From Enoplolaimus lenunculus (lineage: Eukaryota > Nematoda > Enoplea > Enoplida > Thoracostomopsidae), in the NCBI GenBank assembly GCA_030248215.1, contig JASANG010000412.1, forward strand, positions 187,655-251,654: a DNA stretch of 64,000 bases. Reading direction: 5' to 3'. Below are positions 12,321 through 23,732 of the stretch, piece after piece (within the stretch, counting starts at the first letter, position 1; every line of letters starts with the position of its first letter). Under the pieces are notes generated by a model. It made no database searches. It had not been told where the DNA came from and saw only the letters and a program-made list of their open reading frames with translations. The translations under genes were made by a program, and so were the position numbers.

Positions 12321-12486
12321 AAGTTGAATTTGTTTTGGCAACCTAACAAAGGAGCTACCTGGTTTCTCATGTTTACAACTGCAGAATTTATTTATAGTTC
12401 AAGCAACCACAAGATTACGCAAGCAATCATTAGTGTGGCTTGTACATGTGCCCCAAACAATTAAATACACATGCAATGGCAATATA

Positions 12487-13096
12487 ATGCGGGGTTCAAG
12501 TTACAGCTGCTGCAGCCTGGAACACCTTGGGTCCCTATTACAATAGCGGGTAACATTTTGTCTACACGTAAATCCGCCGTCAAATTGGAAAAACTTGAAT
12601 TCTCTGTTATCTTTAACGAGACATCCGCTATTTGTACTGCAATATTATATGATATTTCATTTAGAATATCATATGATACTAAAAATTAAAGTTTGAATTA
12701 TTTGTGCTTAGGAATATATTTAGGCAGAACTTTCAGACACCAAAAACAGAAAAATAGAAGCTGATTCAGTATTCGAAATCACTTACAGCTAAATTATTTG
12801 GCTTTTTGTTATTCGAGCGCATAAATTACATTGTCCTTTGTCCTGCATAATATCACGTGATTTTCGGTAAAATTTCGGTATATAATATGATATTCCCATA
12901 AATGTCCCGGGTATAAAGTGACATATGGCTGTTTCTATAAGATGATTTCTGGAGATGCGGAATTTGTAAACCAATATCATATGACATTCACATTTTGTCT
13001 ACAAGCCGCTGTTCAGATCAAAAAATTTTATGTTGATGTCGAATGAACATGGGACACGGGTTCCGGGATGCCCCAGTTATAACGTGAACCCCGCAT
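12487..13096. mobile_element. ~610-bp foldback MITE with ATATGATATTC motifs, copy 1
   Basis: Ends ATGCGGGGTTCAAGTTACA and ...TATAACGTGAACCCCGCAT are inverted. Inside, CATATGATATT/AATATCATATG words and CATTTTGTCTACA occur in both orientations. Copies at 32160-32755 and 53096-53530 share CATGTTGATTCGACGTCAAC. Confidence 0.75.
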
Positions 13097-13115
13097 AAAC
13101 AGATAAAATACTCGA

Positions 13116-13225
13116 AACTGCAAATAATGGGTCATCCACCTAGTAGAAATGCCCGCATAGTTCTAAAACCTTGTCCACCTACCCCTATAGGACTAGTTAA
13201 AAACGATGCTATAACCAGGTGCCAT
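13116..13225. repeat. Dispersed repeat, second copy of the 9600-9740 sequence
   Basis: Same ordered blocks (ATGGGTCATCCACC, GCCCGCATAGTT, TTGTCCACC, TAGGACTAGT, AAAAACGATGCTATAAC) as the 9.6-kb copy. Confidence 0.65.
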
Positions 13226-13342
13226 ATGTAAGTTCGGTTTTGGCGACTGGCGAAAAAGTTTTATTGCACATCCAGCCTAAACTTAGGTATGCCCAGTAGC
13301 AAATGTTCTCTACAAGTGAAACTAAAAACTTTATGCCAATGT

Positions 13343-13507
13343 TAATTTTAGTGCCGTAACAGTAGATTAAGCGCATACCAATGTCTAAGCCTAAGCCTAA
13401 GCGTCGAAAGCGCATTGCCAAACCTAAGCCTAAGCCTAAGCCTAATCAACAATGTGTAGTCTAGAATCTAATGCCTACTCTTTTACTGACTCACCGAAAA
13501 CCTGCTA
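13343..13507. mobile_element. TTAGGC-bearing MITE, variant B
   Basis: GCCAATGTTA start, GCCGTAACAGTAGATT segment, CCTAAG arrays and GTAGTCTAGAATCTAATGCC segment match the 23.5-kb copy. The right terminus is eroded. It lies about 350 bp upstream of the FBXO3 start. Confidence 0.7.
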
Positions 13508-13855
13508 ATTTGTTGAATTTTTGATCATTATAGTTTACTCATGCCAAAATAAAACACAGATTTTCAAGATTTTTTACCTGTCATGGGTTACCTTAAAATC
13601 ATAGCTAGTGCGAATTTGTATCTTTGGTTGTACTGTTTGTTTTGGATGCTAGATACTGTTAATTGTTCGCACGAGCTAGCTGTCGCTGCAAGAGTGCGGC
13701 TAGATTGTAATCAAATTGTGTAGATTGTTGAAACTGAGTACCCTGGGATTTTAAACACATTGCATGTAAAATTTATGAACATAGTATTTTAATTTCTTAA
13801 GTGCTTATTTATATACAATGTTTTTTATGATCACTAATTAATTTGTTAATTTGTT

Positions 13856-16800
13856 ATGATTGTTGACTCACTTCCTGACAATGTAATATCTGATGTCGTG
13901 GCTTTTCTTAATTACAAGGTAAGTGTAGGAGGTGCAGCAATCCTGACAAGACAATCGTTTATGTTCAATTGTTCACACGGATATGCGAGCTTAAAACTGT
14001 TTGAGCTGTCCGGGGTCTATGAGCATCAGACTCAGTCTCAACATGAACAATATGAAAGTCATGCTAAACTACGTATACTAAACCTAGAAATATGTGAACT
14101 CCGTTTCATACCTACTGATATTACGTGTAAAAATTTCAACCTTTGATTCATCTTAAATTTTTAACAGAGTCAAGCGGAAGCATTATTTAAGAGAATTGGA
14201 TTGCAACTACGAATAACTTCACTAGACATTTTTATCGTTTGAAGATCTGAGTTTTTTGGCCTTGTCCTCGACGTGGCGTCGGAGACCGGAGCATGCCCCG
14301 GGACACCTCCAATAGAGGTATATATGCCTGCTCGCATGAAAATAACATGTTGTACAATCAATTATCTAAAGTATACCTGCAAACAGCATACGTATTGACA
14401 TATAGTGGTTCACATTAAGTGGATGATAAAGCCAGTTTCTGTGGTCAGTGATAAGTTGAGTAGCCTAAGGTATGACGGTTTAGCAGTGATTTACCGATGT
14501 ACAGCATCAGCATAAGATTATTACTTGTCTACGTGCGTCCGCATGTCACATGGTGTACTTGACATAGTTATAGGGTGTCTGCTAAAAGATGTATTTTGTT
14601 TTGGCTTTATCCCGGCTTGTACCGCTTTTTCAGTTGCTTTCCTGGAAAAGGTGGGAAGCGTAGACTGAAAGTTGCAGGATGCCCTAATACATTATTCTGT
14701 GGATTCGCTTTGTTTAACATAGGTAAGGACTATCAAAACAACGTAGATTAAGACCCTCATTTTTAAAGTTTAAGTTAGTATGCTTTTCAGTGAATATGTG
14801 TGAACGGTTGAGCAACAGGCTTAGTTTGTAGTGTTTGCTTGTCTATATTTGTAGGATTTGGTTGCACTAAGCAGCGTCAGCAGGAGATTCAGGTGTGCGA
14901 CTAAAGAAAATGTTCATTGGCAACGTCAATGTCGAAAGGTATGGCTGGTAACAAAATTAGATGCCGACTGCAAAGATTGGCAGCGCCAGTTCATTAAAGT
15001 AAATATTTTTTACTTTCGTTTTATTCAATTCGCTCTTAACTAAAAATTCTTTATTTGTTAAGCGTAATAGAATAGCGTTACGTACATGTTGTTTCTAGTT
15101 TTAGTGTTAAAAGTAGCATGTCCGGTGCTAAAAGCTGCAAAATGGCAATTCTAATGTAGTTAGATTCCGGTGGCAACTGCAGCAAAATTTTCAGGACATG
15201 TTGTATATGTATGACGTTATATTAACCGAATTACCGGTCTTACTGGTTTGTGAATTGTGCGAGCCTCCAGGCGATTATTATATGTAGCTTCAATTAGTTT
15301 AGTAATAAATATTTTAGGGTAAAAATATTAATATGGTTTCGTTTTAGTTGTATTTCGACTGGGGTCGCTATGTCAGCTGTTATCGCCGTATCAAAGAAGC
15401 TTGGAACACAATTATGGACTTTGCCAGTGTGCACGTCCCTCGCATTCACCAGTCTTGTCTGGCAGGACTTACCGATGCTCAACTTGACGACCTTGAACAT
15501 CATCTTGGATTTAAACTTCCGCTTGATTTGCGATGTTCTTATCGTTTAGTTAATGGTGTGTAATCAACGGATACTGGCCACAAGGGTTTTGGCGGGAACA
15601 TGTTTTTAATGCTAAAATATTCAAAATTTTTACATTTTTGTGATTTCATTTCTATTGTTACTAATATCTTTCCTGTAGTCAAACGATAATTTGATTGTTT
15701 TTACAGAAGATTTCTATTTAAAATTACGCTGTTACTGTTTAGGACAACGCATGTGTATGAGTCCGTCAGCAGGTCTGCTTGGCAGCTATGGTGGCACGTA
15801 CGATACGATCAGTGATTTCTTGGTCCCACTTCGTGGACAGTATCACGGCGAATATCGAATATCGCCCGTGTTGCCCGGTTGCTTGCCTGTCGTACGTTCA
15901 TCTGGTGATCGTTCTCCTCCGTTACTATTCGCAGCCACTGGATATCCCGAACAAAACATTCCTGCTGGATGGGTATTTTCTGCCTCAGGATTCGACCCGT
16001 CTCAACAGTAAGTCCTAAGCTGTATTATTTTTCAAATTGATCCGTCTTCCGTCCAAAGTATGTTTTTAAAATTTAGGGTGTGCAAAAAACTGTAGCAAAT
16101 ACGGAATATTTCTTGCGGTTTGCGAAATATTTCAATTATGCGAAAAGGTAATTCTACATTTGGGATCATTAATATAGCGCAACCTAATTTATTCAACGCT
16201 AATTTTATTGTAACACATGTTGCTTTCATAATGAGAGAGCGAAGTTAATAAATTTTTTAGAAAGCGGAGCGAAACCATTTATGGCAATGTTAACCTGGAA
16301 TTTATCTGAAAAGTGTATAAATTTTTGTGCGAAAGAGTTTTTCCTGCAGATTATTGCGCAAACATTTAAGTTGTTCTCTGAAATGGTACAATTTTTAAGG
16401 ATTAGCACAATTGCGTAAGGTTTTTAGTAAACAATGTAATGCTGATTTTTGATGTGGTAATTTCTAAGTTTCAGCTATTTGATGTATGTGTATTTGTTTT
16501 GTTAACGCTAGCAATCATTTTGTTTGGAGGATTTAAGTTATGTCACTCTGTGTCGTTAGAATGGCTGCGGCTTAGCTTTACTGAGTGTGATTACTTTAAC
16601 CACTTTTGTTTCAGTACAGAAAAGCTTGATGTTTTGGTCTATGCATGGTCATTTGCCGACTTTATTTGTTCGTTTGCTGATTCTATTCATAACAAGGTTG
16701 TTGACTATAGTGGTTGCGTTTTGAAATACGAAGTAAGTGTGATATGGAATCTGCGACTGAATATGGCGTTATTAAATTTGTGCAGTGAAATAGTGATATC

Positions 16801-18084
16801 AATGGCATAGCTAGCTTACGCGGCGAATTAGACCACCTCTCTCTCACCCCAAAACCATCACCCAAAAATGGAAAGGTGATTAAACGTTTGCATTTGAGTG
16901 ATACGTATTTGTAGTAAATGTTATATGATGGGTTATATGCCATAACATAAAGCCAATTATTGTAACAGCCTGCGTGTCGTGGACGTACTGGTCCTTTCAC
17001 CGTTGACGTTGGTGTGGCGTTTATTCGAGAATCGTACAATGCTCGTTATGGTTCAGTGTCCCATTGTTACCGCATAACGATTGGAATGGACCAAGATGCT
17101 GATCCCAGTATGTGTGTATATGATCGATTTCTTATAGTATAGTTTAAAACCTAGTTTCTCGGAAGCTGAAATTCAGATTAAATATTTATGAAAACGAATT
17201 TTTAACAAATTATTTACTTAAAATATTACAAGTCAACTTGTTACAAAATTTGCGACGCTAATTTTGTTCATTCATTTTTTGAAATGAACAGTGTGAAGCG
17301 TAAGCTTAAGTTGCCAGTGAATGTTCATGATTCTGTGTACGGTCCTTCTCAGCACTTATCAACCTGTAGTTATTAACTATTCAAACGCAAAAAAAGTTCT
17401 CAGTTCTTTTTACGCTTATTATATGCGTAACTTTAATATACAATTTTACGTTATATCGTTTTTATCAAAATCTGTTCTATGTATAGAAAATGTTCTGATC
17501 GTGTTAGCGTTGGATACAAGTCATGTTTCTTAACGGCAGACGCTTGTTGCGAAACTTGATGATTATACATTATGTACTCGAATTTGCATATTCATAGTTT
17601 TATTATATCACGCACAAGATTCACTAAATGACTAAAATTGTGCCCAAAGTACGTATGTAAGGCGTTTCGGCTGTAATTATATATTTTTAGCGCATTCACC
17701 TTTAATGTAATTAAAACTAAAATACGGAAAGCTTTTACATCCCTTTATTTCGTAGATGAATCCTGCCAGCTTGTATCGCATCATTGGACTAGTACAGACA
17801 CTGATTGGCGCCAAGAGGTGGTTGATGCTCCTGGAGTAATGGGCGAATGTCCAACATTTCGGCCAGGGACAAGGTATGACTGGATTAGTTCGGTGACTTA
17901 CCGAACACAATCAGGCACCATGCAAGGCTATTTTACGATGCGAAATTTACTCCGAGGAACTGAGTTCAAAGTCGAATGTCCCGGCTTTACGCTGGTTGCA
18001 CCAGAAATTTGGCCTTACAAGGAGCGGCAGAAGGCGGCTGCGGAGGAAAATGGATTGCAGGAATCAAAAACAGAAGCGGCGTAG
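13856..18084 (+). CDS. FBXO3: FBXO3-like F-box protein (F-box + SUKH/KNR4 + ApaG), seven exons, complete
   Basis: Substrate-recognition subunit of an SCF (SKP1-CUL1-F-box) ubiquitin ligase by family. Exons: 13856-13918, 14855-14998, 15348-15555, 15743-16007, 16615-16732, 16969-17107, 17756-18084; all phases close to a 421-residue protein (human FBXO3 is about 470). Residues about 5-51 form the F-box (LPDNVISDVVAFLNYK, split by intron 1, then DLVALSSVSRRFR). Residues about 90-230 form the SUKH/KNR4-like region (LDLRCSYRLVNG, then AGLLGSYGG). Residues about 270-400 form the ApaG domain (PACRGRTGPF, YRITIGMD, ESCQLVSHHW, APGVMGECP, SGTMQGYF). That domain order is diagnostic of FBXO3. The start ATG opens directly into the F-box. 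Exon 3 uses the donor at 15556, because only that joins N-G-Q-R-M in frame. The tail is short and charged. Splice sites were placed by eye; domains and order are seen directly, the ligase role is family knowledge. Confidence 0.93.
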
Positions 18085-20056
18085 AATATTGGTTACAGTT
18101 ACTTGACATTGTGTAAGTTATACATGACATCAAGTGAAACTAGTGTTTTCATATCAAGCATGTTAGGTTTTTGTTAGGTACGCAATTTAGTTAGGAGTGT
18201 TTACACTGTTAGAAATGTGCAATAATTAAAGTTGCAACCGCATTTTTTCGTTTGAAATATTTATGATATGGCACCTTCCTGTTAGAGTGTTCTAAAGGTC
18301 CCTTTCAACATGGACAGCCACCTAGACCTTGAGTTTGTTTCAGTGACTTTTTTACACGGGGAACAAGTCTTATGTTTAGCAACGGCTAGATTGTATATTT
18401 TTTTGTCTACAATCACTTGTTACGAAAGTGCAAGCGGATGTCTGCCTCCAGCTTCGCCAGAACATCGGTATCCATCCCTGGAAATAGTTTGCCGATTTCT
18501 GCATTTTAGTATATTTTGCAAAATTAGGCCTGTTTTGCTTCACACCCTGGACTGATTTTCTCTTTGGTAAACTGCTTACCCCCATTCCGGGATATTTCAC
18601 ATCCGGTTGTGCCCTAGACTTTACTGTATTATACTTTCGTTGTTTTTCATAATATGGTGTGGAGTATGCTGAGCTTTTGTGACGTAATATTGTTACTGTT
18701 GTGCTGTATGCCTTAAAACTTTTCTGCACTCATTTATTTTGATAATCTGTTTAAGACGGTATTGACTAAAATTTTTATTGTAATGGTTATGATATTGCGC
18801 TTGCATCAAATAAATTTTATATTTGTGCTGTTTTCTGTTTTTGAGGCGTCAGGTTTACAATTCGACAACACTTGGTTTGTCAAACTGGTCGCAAAAAGGC
18901 AATATAATTTCAGTTGTTTGAAGAATTTTTATCGAAATTAATCCAAATATAATTGACCGTAGATTGACACTGGATATCTTAGTCAATATTGAACCTATGG
19001 TATCTTAATACCACCATATGATTTTTTCATCACGGCGCCTGGGTTGATAGTCACATGGATCGAAATTAGACTATGTAGCGCATAACTGAAAGCGCCGAAA
19101 ATTGTTCCGGCAGGGATCTATAGATGTGTAAGAGAAATGAAAAATATCCGGATATGTATCCAAAATGAAATCTATTCGGCAGGGTGCAGCCGGAGGTTAA
19201 AGAAACTTGCGGAGGTGAGGCAAATTTATGTAGTAAAAATGATGGTTAATTAGTTTATTTTAGCCAATATCTCTAATATGTTGTAAAGATGTTTGGTTTT
19301 ACGCTAATTTTCTGCGAAATTTCAGGAATTCTTTTTTGAAAATTGTACAAAAGTAAAACGGAAAGCGCTTAATAAATAAAATTATGCAAAATTTTACTGC
19401 CGAAAGTGTCGGAATCTCCGGCAACAATTCTGCTGGAGCCGGAGACCGATTTTCTGCCGGAGCTGGAGGCACACCTCCGATTTCCCTGGTATCCGGACAT
19501 CCGAAACGCTAAGATTTTTAGAGAAAATTTGCATTGTTTCATCACTAAAATTGCAGGAGCTGACGAAAAAAATCGGTATTCAAACTTCGGTCCAAATATT
19601 GAACTACATTTTTGACGATTTTTGTGAGTAGATGTCGTTTTTAACGGGATCATTGTAATCTAAAAGCAAATCAACGAAATTTAACATCTTTCAATTCAAC
19701 TCGTTCTGTACCCAATAATATATGAAGACATTTTAATCTCTGACTCCAATTTCCTGAGCCCAAGTGGAGATGGAGGTGGGTAAACATTTCTTTAACTCGG
19801 TCCACGTTTTACCAGCGGAAGTGTAATTTTTCCTCTCCGGTATACCCGCGCCAAATTGTTTTATCCGCGGCCCATCTTTACGTATCCTAATTTTTTGTTT
19901 TGTGTTCACAAGAAACTCGTATAATTTCCCAGAAGCAGGGCCGCAACTATGGGATTTGAGGCCCACACGAATGCGAGATGTATTTCATTTCATGCAACAG
20001 TTTATCCAAAAACAGGGCGTACATACGGGGATGAAATTTAATGGCGTCAAACGTTA
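18085..20056. other. Intergenic between FBXO3 and the PQ-loop gene
   Basis: Holds the FBXO3 3' UTR, then from about 19090 a stretch with repeated GCCGGAG / GGAGGT words (19190-19500). The same style of sequence recurs at 22240-22740 on the other side of the PQ-loop gene. No gene is supported; short frames near 19370-19650 and 19733-19966 are unrecognised. Confidence 0.55.
18809..18814 (+). terminator. Possible poly(A) signal of the FBXO3-like gene
   Basis: A canonical AATAAA lies about 725 nt after the FBXO3 stop and is followed by a T/GT-rich stretch, the usual arrangement of a cleavage site. A variant AATTAAA-like signal sits nearer, around 18220, and could be used instead. No other gene end is close by on this strand. 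Confidence 0.3.
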
Positions 20057-20203
20057 GGGTTGCGCTATACTTTGTGGAGCCAAACGCCGGCTAACGGCAT
20101 GGTGCGGCAATTTTTAATAAAAAGTTTTACAGCGACGTGCGGCAAAATGTTTATCGTGCCTCGCGGCGGCGTCCAGCGGCGTGCGACGAGTATAGCGCAA
20201 CCC
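20057..20203. mobile_element. Harbinger-like MITE with TTA target duplication
   Basis: Perfect inverted ends GGGTTGCGCTATACT / AGTATAGCGCAACCC flanked by TTA on both sides (20054-20056, 20204-20206). GC-rich centre. A TWA 3-bp duplication is typical of PIF/Harbinger elements. Related copies at 47173-47345 and 56322-56467. Confidence 0.8.
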
Positions 20204-20347
20204 TTAGTCTTTTGGCTTCTTTTTAAAGCACCTCATCAAGTGCTCGAAAGTTACAACTGTTATGAAAATAAGAAAAATGGAAGTACTTAATTGCGGAAAT
20301 TTTCAGTGAAAATACTATTAACGAAGGCTGAAGTCGACTTTCTGCTA

Positions 20348-20580
20348 CACTGTAAATTTCCATGAGTTGATTTTAACTCAGAATGAATGAGTTAAATCAC
20401 TCGGTCTGACTTAGGACTGCCAGAACTCTTGATACAAAGTTAATTCAACTCATTCTGATTTAATTAATCAACGACAACGGAATCAACTCAACTCAGAGTA
20501 AAAAATTAACTAAACTCAGAATGAGTTAATGTTTGCGTTTATTAACTCAGAAATAACTAACTTTGTATCAAAGTTGATTA
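20348..20580. repeat. Palindromic AACTCAGAATGAGTT repeat upstream of the PQ-loop gene
   Basis: Begins ACACTGTAAATTTCC and contains AACTCAGAATGAATGAGTT, CAACTCATTCTGA and ACTCAGAATGAGTTAA in both orientations, plus GATACAAAGTTAATT/AACTTTGTATCAAAG. It reaches into the extended frame of the PQ-loop gene, which argues for the downstream ATG. Confidence 0.65.
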
Positions 20581-20618
20581 ATAGATATAAATGTTTTAGT
20601 TTTTTTATCTATATTGTG

Positions 20619-21614
20619 ATGTTGGCTATGGTAAACATGTTTTCGGCCAGTGACGTTGCAAACGCTTGCACATATAGCAATTCAAGTAACGTTCTTTTCC
20701 AGCGTTGTAATTGCAATTACCCTGTATGGATATGTGGTACTGCAAATATTGCTGGTTTATGCAGCGCAGCGCTTTGGTTTCTGGTCTTGTTGCCTCAAGT
20801 TATACTCTGCATTAGAACTCGTAGTGTTCAAGGGTTATCGGCAGGATGGGCAGTTATGAATTTTACCGCCGCGTTAAACAATTGTTTTTTTGTCTTTAAA
20901 ACCGGAAGTATGCCGTTGTACTCGAAAGTTTCAGCAATTTATATGCCGTTACTTGAGATTACGTTGCTCCTAGAATTTGTATGCTTTACTCGGCGCTCAA
21001 AGATGAAATATGCCGCGGTTGTAACGTGTTGTATGGTATGGATGGTGATTGCAGCAGTGCAAATAATAGCCGATGTCTATAGACAACTTGAATGGCTGTC
21101 AATTGCGTTGTGGAGCATTGAAACATTTCCTCAAGTTTTTTTAAATATGAAACGACGCTCAACTTCCGGGTTATCAAATTTGTCAGTTGCAATTACAACT
21201 GTTGGCAAAACTGCAGATTATTTACCGCCGTATTTGTTAGTGATGCCTATGCAGTACGTTATGATGGCGTATTTTTCGAGTTCAGTCGCTGTTTTTGGAA
21301 CCATTCAAGTGTTGCTTTACTGGAAAACGGTGCCGAAGCTGAATGACGTCATTGATGATCAAGTTGTGTCTGATGAAGAACCGTTGATTGAGCATGAAGA
21401 AGGTACCGTGGAAACGAATAGCGGCCGTGGGAAATACTTACAGGGTACGATACGATGGGTTCTTATGGTTTTGTTGAGCTTAGAATTGGTGGTATTCCTA
21501 GGAGCGGTTTATTGGAGGACCAGAAATTGGATTGTGTTTGGTTTGTGCGCTGTTGGAGTTTACGGTGTTGTAATGTGTGGCTGGCTGTATTATAGAATAG
21601 TTCGTGGCGTATGA
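20619..21614 (+). CDS. PQ-loop repeat membrane transporter (SLC66/cystinosin-like), intronless
   Basis: About 331 residues in one exon. Two PQ-loop signatures are visible: LPQVILCIRTRSVQGLSAGW near residues 58-77 and FPQVFLNMKRRSTSGLS near 170-186. Each carries the Pro-Gln pair and the basic, Ser/Gly-rich turn typical of the family. Hydrophobic segments lie near 37-66, 74-93, 104-122, 132-150, 157-175, 205-233, 279-298 and 304-326. The last two follow an acidic loop and look like an extra C-terminal hairpin beyond the usual seven helices. That loop contains DEEPLI (252-257), which fits the [DE]xxxL[LI] lysosomal sorting motif, so a lysosomal cation, amino-acid or cystine exporter is likely. 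The frame stays open upstream to an ATG at 20529, but those 30 codons lie in a palindromic repeat, so I prefer 20619. Substrate cannot be told from sequence. Confidence 0.85.
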   Translation: MLAMVNMFSASDVANACTYSNSSNVLFQRCNCNYPVWICGTANIAGLCSAALWFLVLLPQVILCIRTRSVQGLSAGWAVMNFTAALNNCFFVFKTGSMPLYSKVSAIYMPLLEITLLLEFVCFTRRSKMKYAAVVTCCMVWMVIAAVQIIADVYRQLEWLSIALWSIETFPQVFLNMKRRSTSGLSNLSVAITTVGKTADYLPPYLLVMPMQYVMMAYFSSSVAVFGTIQVLLYWKTVPKLNDVIDDQVVSDEEPLIEHEEGTVETNSGRGKYLQGTIRWVLMVLLSLELVVFLGAVYWRTRNWIVFGLCAVGVYGVVMCGWLYYRIVRGV

Positions 21615-21820
21615 AGCTAAATAGCTGTGCAGTATTCTGGTTCATGTAAAGATCAGGGGCAGAACGTTATTCCGTCGGACTGGAATCGAGTAAGCTTAAG
21701 CCTGGGTGTATTATAGAATAGTTCGTGGCATATGAAGCTAAATGGCTGTGCAGTATTCCGGCCCATGTAAAGATCAGGGGCACAACATTATCCCGTTGGA
21801 CTGGAATAGAGTAAGCTTAA
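21588..21820. repeat. 121-bp tandem duplication of the PQ-loop gene end plus a MITE terminus
   Basis: TATTATAGAATAGTTCGTGG, the stop codon region, ATGAAGCTAAAT and the first ~55 bp of the TTAGGC MITE occur at 21588-21700 and again at 21709-21820 with a few differences. The gene uses the first stop; the second copy is non-coding. Confidence 0.85.
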
Positions 21821-21942
21821 GCTTTATCCTAATTTTTTGTTTAGGCGTAGGGTAGGCTTAGGTATAAGCTCATTCCTACGCTTAGGCTTGGGCTTAACAA
21901 TATGCTTATATTACTGCTCCGCCCCTGTTCTATACATTAGCC
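21760..21942. mobile_element. TTAGGC-bearing MITE, variant A
   Basis: GGCCCATGTAAAGATCAGGG start, GCCCCTGTTCTATACATTAGCC end; flanks AGTATTCC (21752-21759) and AGTCTTCC (21943-21950). Telomere-like units run as TTAGGC on the plus strand, so the element is inverted relative to most other copies. Confidence 0.85.
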
Positions 21943-23449
21943 AGTCTTCCAATTTGTGTAGTTTGCTTTGGACGCATAAACAACAAATTTGTGGTCCGAT
22001 TTCCGAAACAGTTTTGGCATTGTTTTTACATTGCCCCGAATAACATACGTGTTATACTGTTTTATAGGCTTGATTAGGCTAGTAAAAGAGTGTCGAGTTT
22101 TTATTTTAGTTATATAGTGTATTATGCTTTGGTGTTCTTTATTTATATTAGTAAGCTTTTGTCCGAAAACTGAAACGACTTATTTGTCTATACAAGAATA
22201 TAGTTAGATTTTTTGATTATTTTTCACTTGTGCTCAGTGGACTGCCAGCCAGGATGAAAATACCGCAGTCGGAGGTCGAATATTGCCGTTTCCGGAAATG
22301 AACCAAGATTTAAGAAGGCTAAATATACTTACTGAATATGTCTGGTTAATACTGTGTGCAACCTGAGGTGGGAAAAACCCGTAGCCGGGGAGAGACGGAA
22401 AATTTAGTTATAAAAATTTAATTTGCAAATTTTACTCATAATTTCACTGGTAACATTTACCAGAAGCTCGGGCAAAACTTTTACTGGAGCCGGAGGTTGA
22501 TTTTTTACGGATCGGAAAACCGACTTCTGTTTGTACCCTTCCTCATGCATATGCATTCGAGAATCATTTCAAAAATACAAATCGCTTTTCGTGTTTCGAA
22601 AAAGCATTTATATTGATGAAAAATAAGCGTTTCACAGGATACAACTACAGATCTACCTCCCGCTCCCGCAGAAAATCTACCTCCGACTATAGCTGCGATA
22701 GAATTTTCACCGGAGTTTGAGAATTTTCTGTAGTGAAATTTTTCATAGCTTTACAAAACTAGTATGTTTGAAGGCGGAAAGCGTTTAAAACGGAGTTTTA
22801 TTTTTTAGATGATGTAAATTTATAAATGGAAAAAATAGAGTTTTTGATTTGTACATATTTTGTTTTGACTTCAACTGTGATCTGAAGAATTGTTTGTATG
22901 AGTAAATGATTTTGTGCACCAATTGTGAACGAGTAGTAGTTGACATGTGAAATGAGCGTTTAATATATGCTGTAAATTCAGCGTCTTCATATACGTTTGA
23001 CGAGATGTTTAGCTACATTTATCGGGGACGAATTGTCATGATACTGTCGACTTCCGGTACTGGTTGAATTTCACCAATCTGCATGTTGCGCTTTAAATCC
23101 ATTTTTGGAATACAGTGTGGATTTTAGTATTTCTTCAAGTTATTTTTGTTCCAAAGGCGTTTGCCATGATTTATCAAGGCAATTTTATTCGGAAGATATT
23201 TTATACTTGTGTGACCATTGTGTCTGCTTGCGCAGAACATGATCTTTTTCGTGTGCTTTGCATAGCGTTGCTCGATTATTTTAATGTAGTTCTTTAGCGT
23301 TAGGTGTTTACAATAGTAATGATTATTCCTAACGCGCTTTGTTCCTACGAATAGGTTTATGGTCGATTTGATCTTGTAGTTTTTGCGGAATGTAACGTGA
23401 TCTGTGTAGTTTCAATTTTGGCTTCGATTTAAGTGTGCTTGTAGAAGCG
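21943..23449. other. Intergenic between the PQ-loop and URB1-like genes
   Basis: Contains the 22240-22740 GGAGGT/GCCGGAG-rich segment (with CTACCTCCCGCTCCCGCAG) and otherwise plain AT-rich sequence. No supported gene. Confidence 0.55.
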
Positions 23450-23732
23450 ATTTTGTGCGTGACGGAAGTAATCATGCGTGAAAATCGATGTTCGTTTTCA
23501 TTTCTGTTATAGAAGTAACGGCCAATGTTGCTTTAAGGGGTGTAACAGTAGATTCAACGTATTCCTAAGCCTAAACCTAAGCGTTGCAAAAAAAGTATTT
23601 CTAAGCCTAAGCAAAAAATGTAATCTAGAATCTAAACCTACTTATCTATAGGCTCACCAGAAAGTTGTACACTCTTAAAAGTAACATTGGCCGAAATAAG
23701 AAAAATTCTGTTATTTTTATGTTCAAAATTAG
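23450..23732. mobile_element. CGTTTCCGTTA MITE fragment split by a TTAGGC MITE (23520-23692)
   Basis: The left piece ends TTCTGTTATAGAAGTAAC and the right piece resumes GAAATAAGAAAAATTCTG. Between them sits GGCCAATGTTG...GTAACATTGGCC, a variant B element with CCTAAG units. GAAGTAAC/GAAATAAG is its 8-bp target duplication. Confidence 0.75.

Larger units (their letters stand above)
1..13855. other. Gene-poor repeat region upstream of FBXO3
   Basis: Apart from the listed elements I see no supported gene. An ATG frame at 2753-3088 (111 codons) and one at 3137-3373, the latter preceded by a TTGCAG acceptor-like site, match nothing I know and lack a joining donor in phase. The stretch 4600-6400 has GC-rich patches near 5370 (GGCGGATCCAGGGGGG) resembling a MITE end but nothing coding. 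About 8040-9600 is unclassified. Confidence 0.6.

Noticed and set aside
20529-20618. Thirty extra N-terminal codons for the PQ-loop protein
   Set aside because: They translate a palindromic repeat and add no signal peptide-like or conserved sequence.
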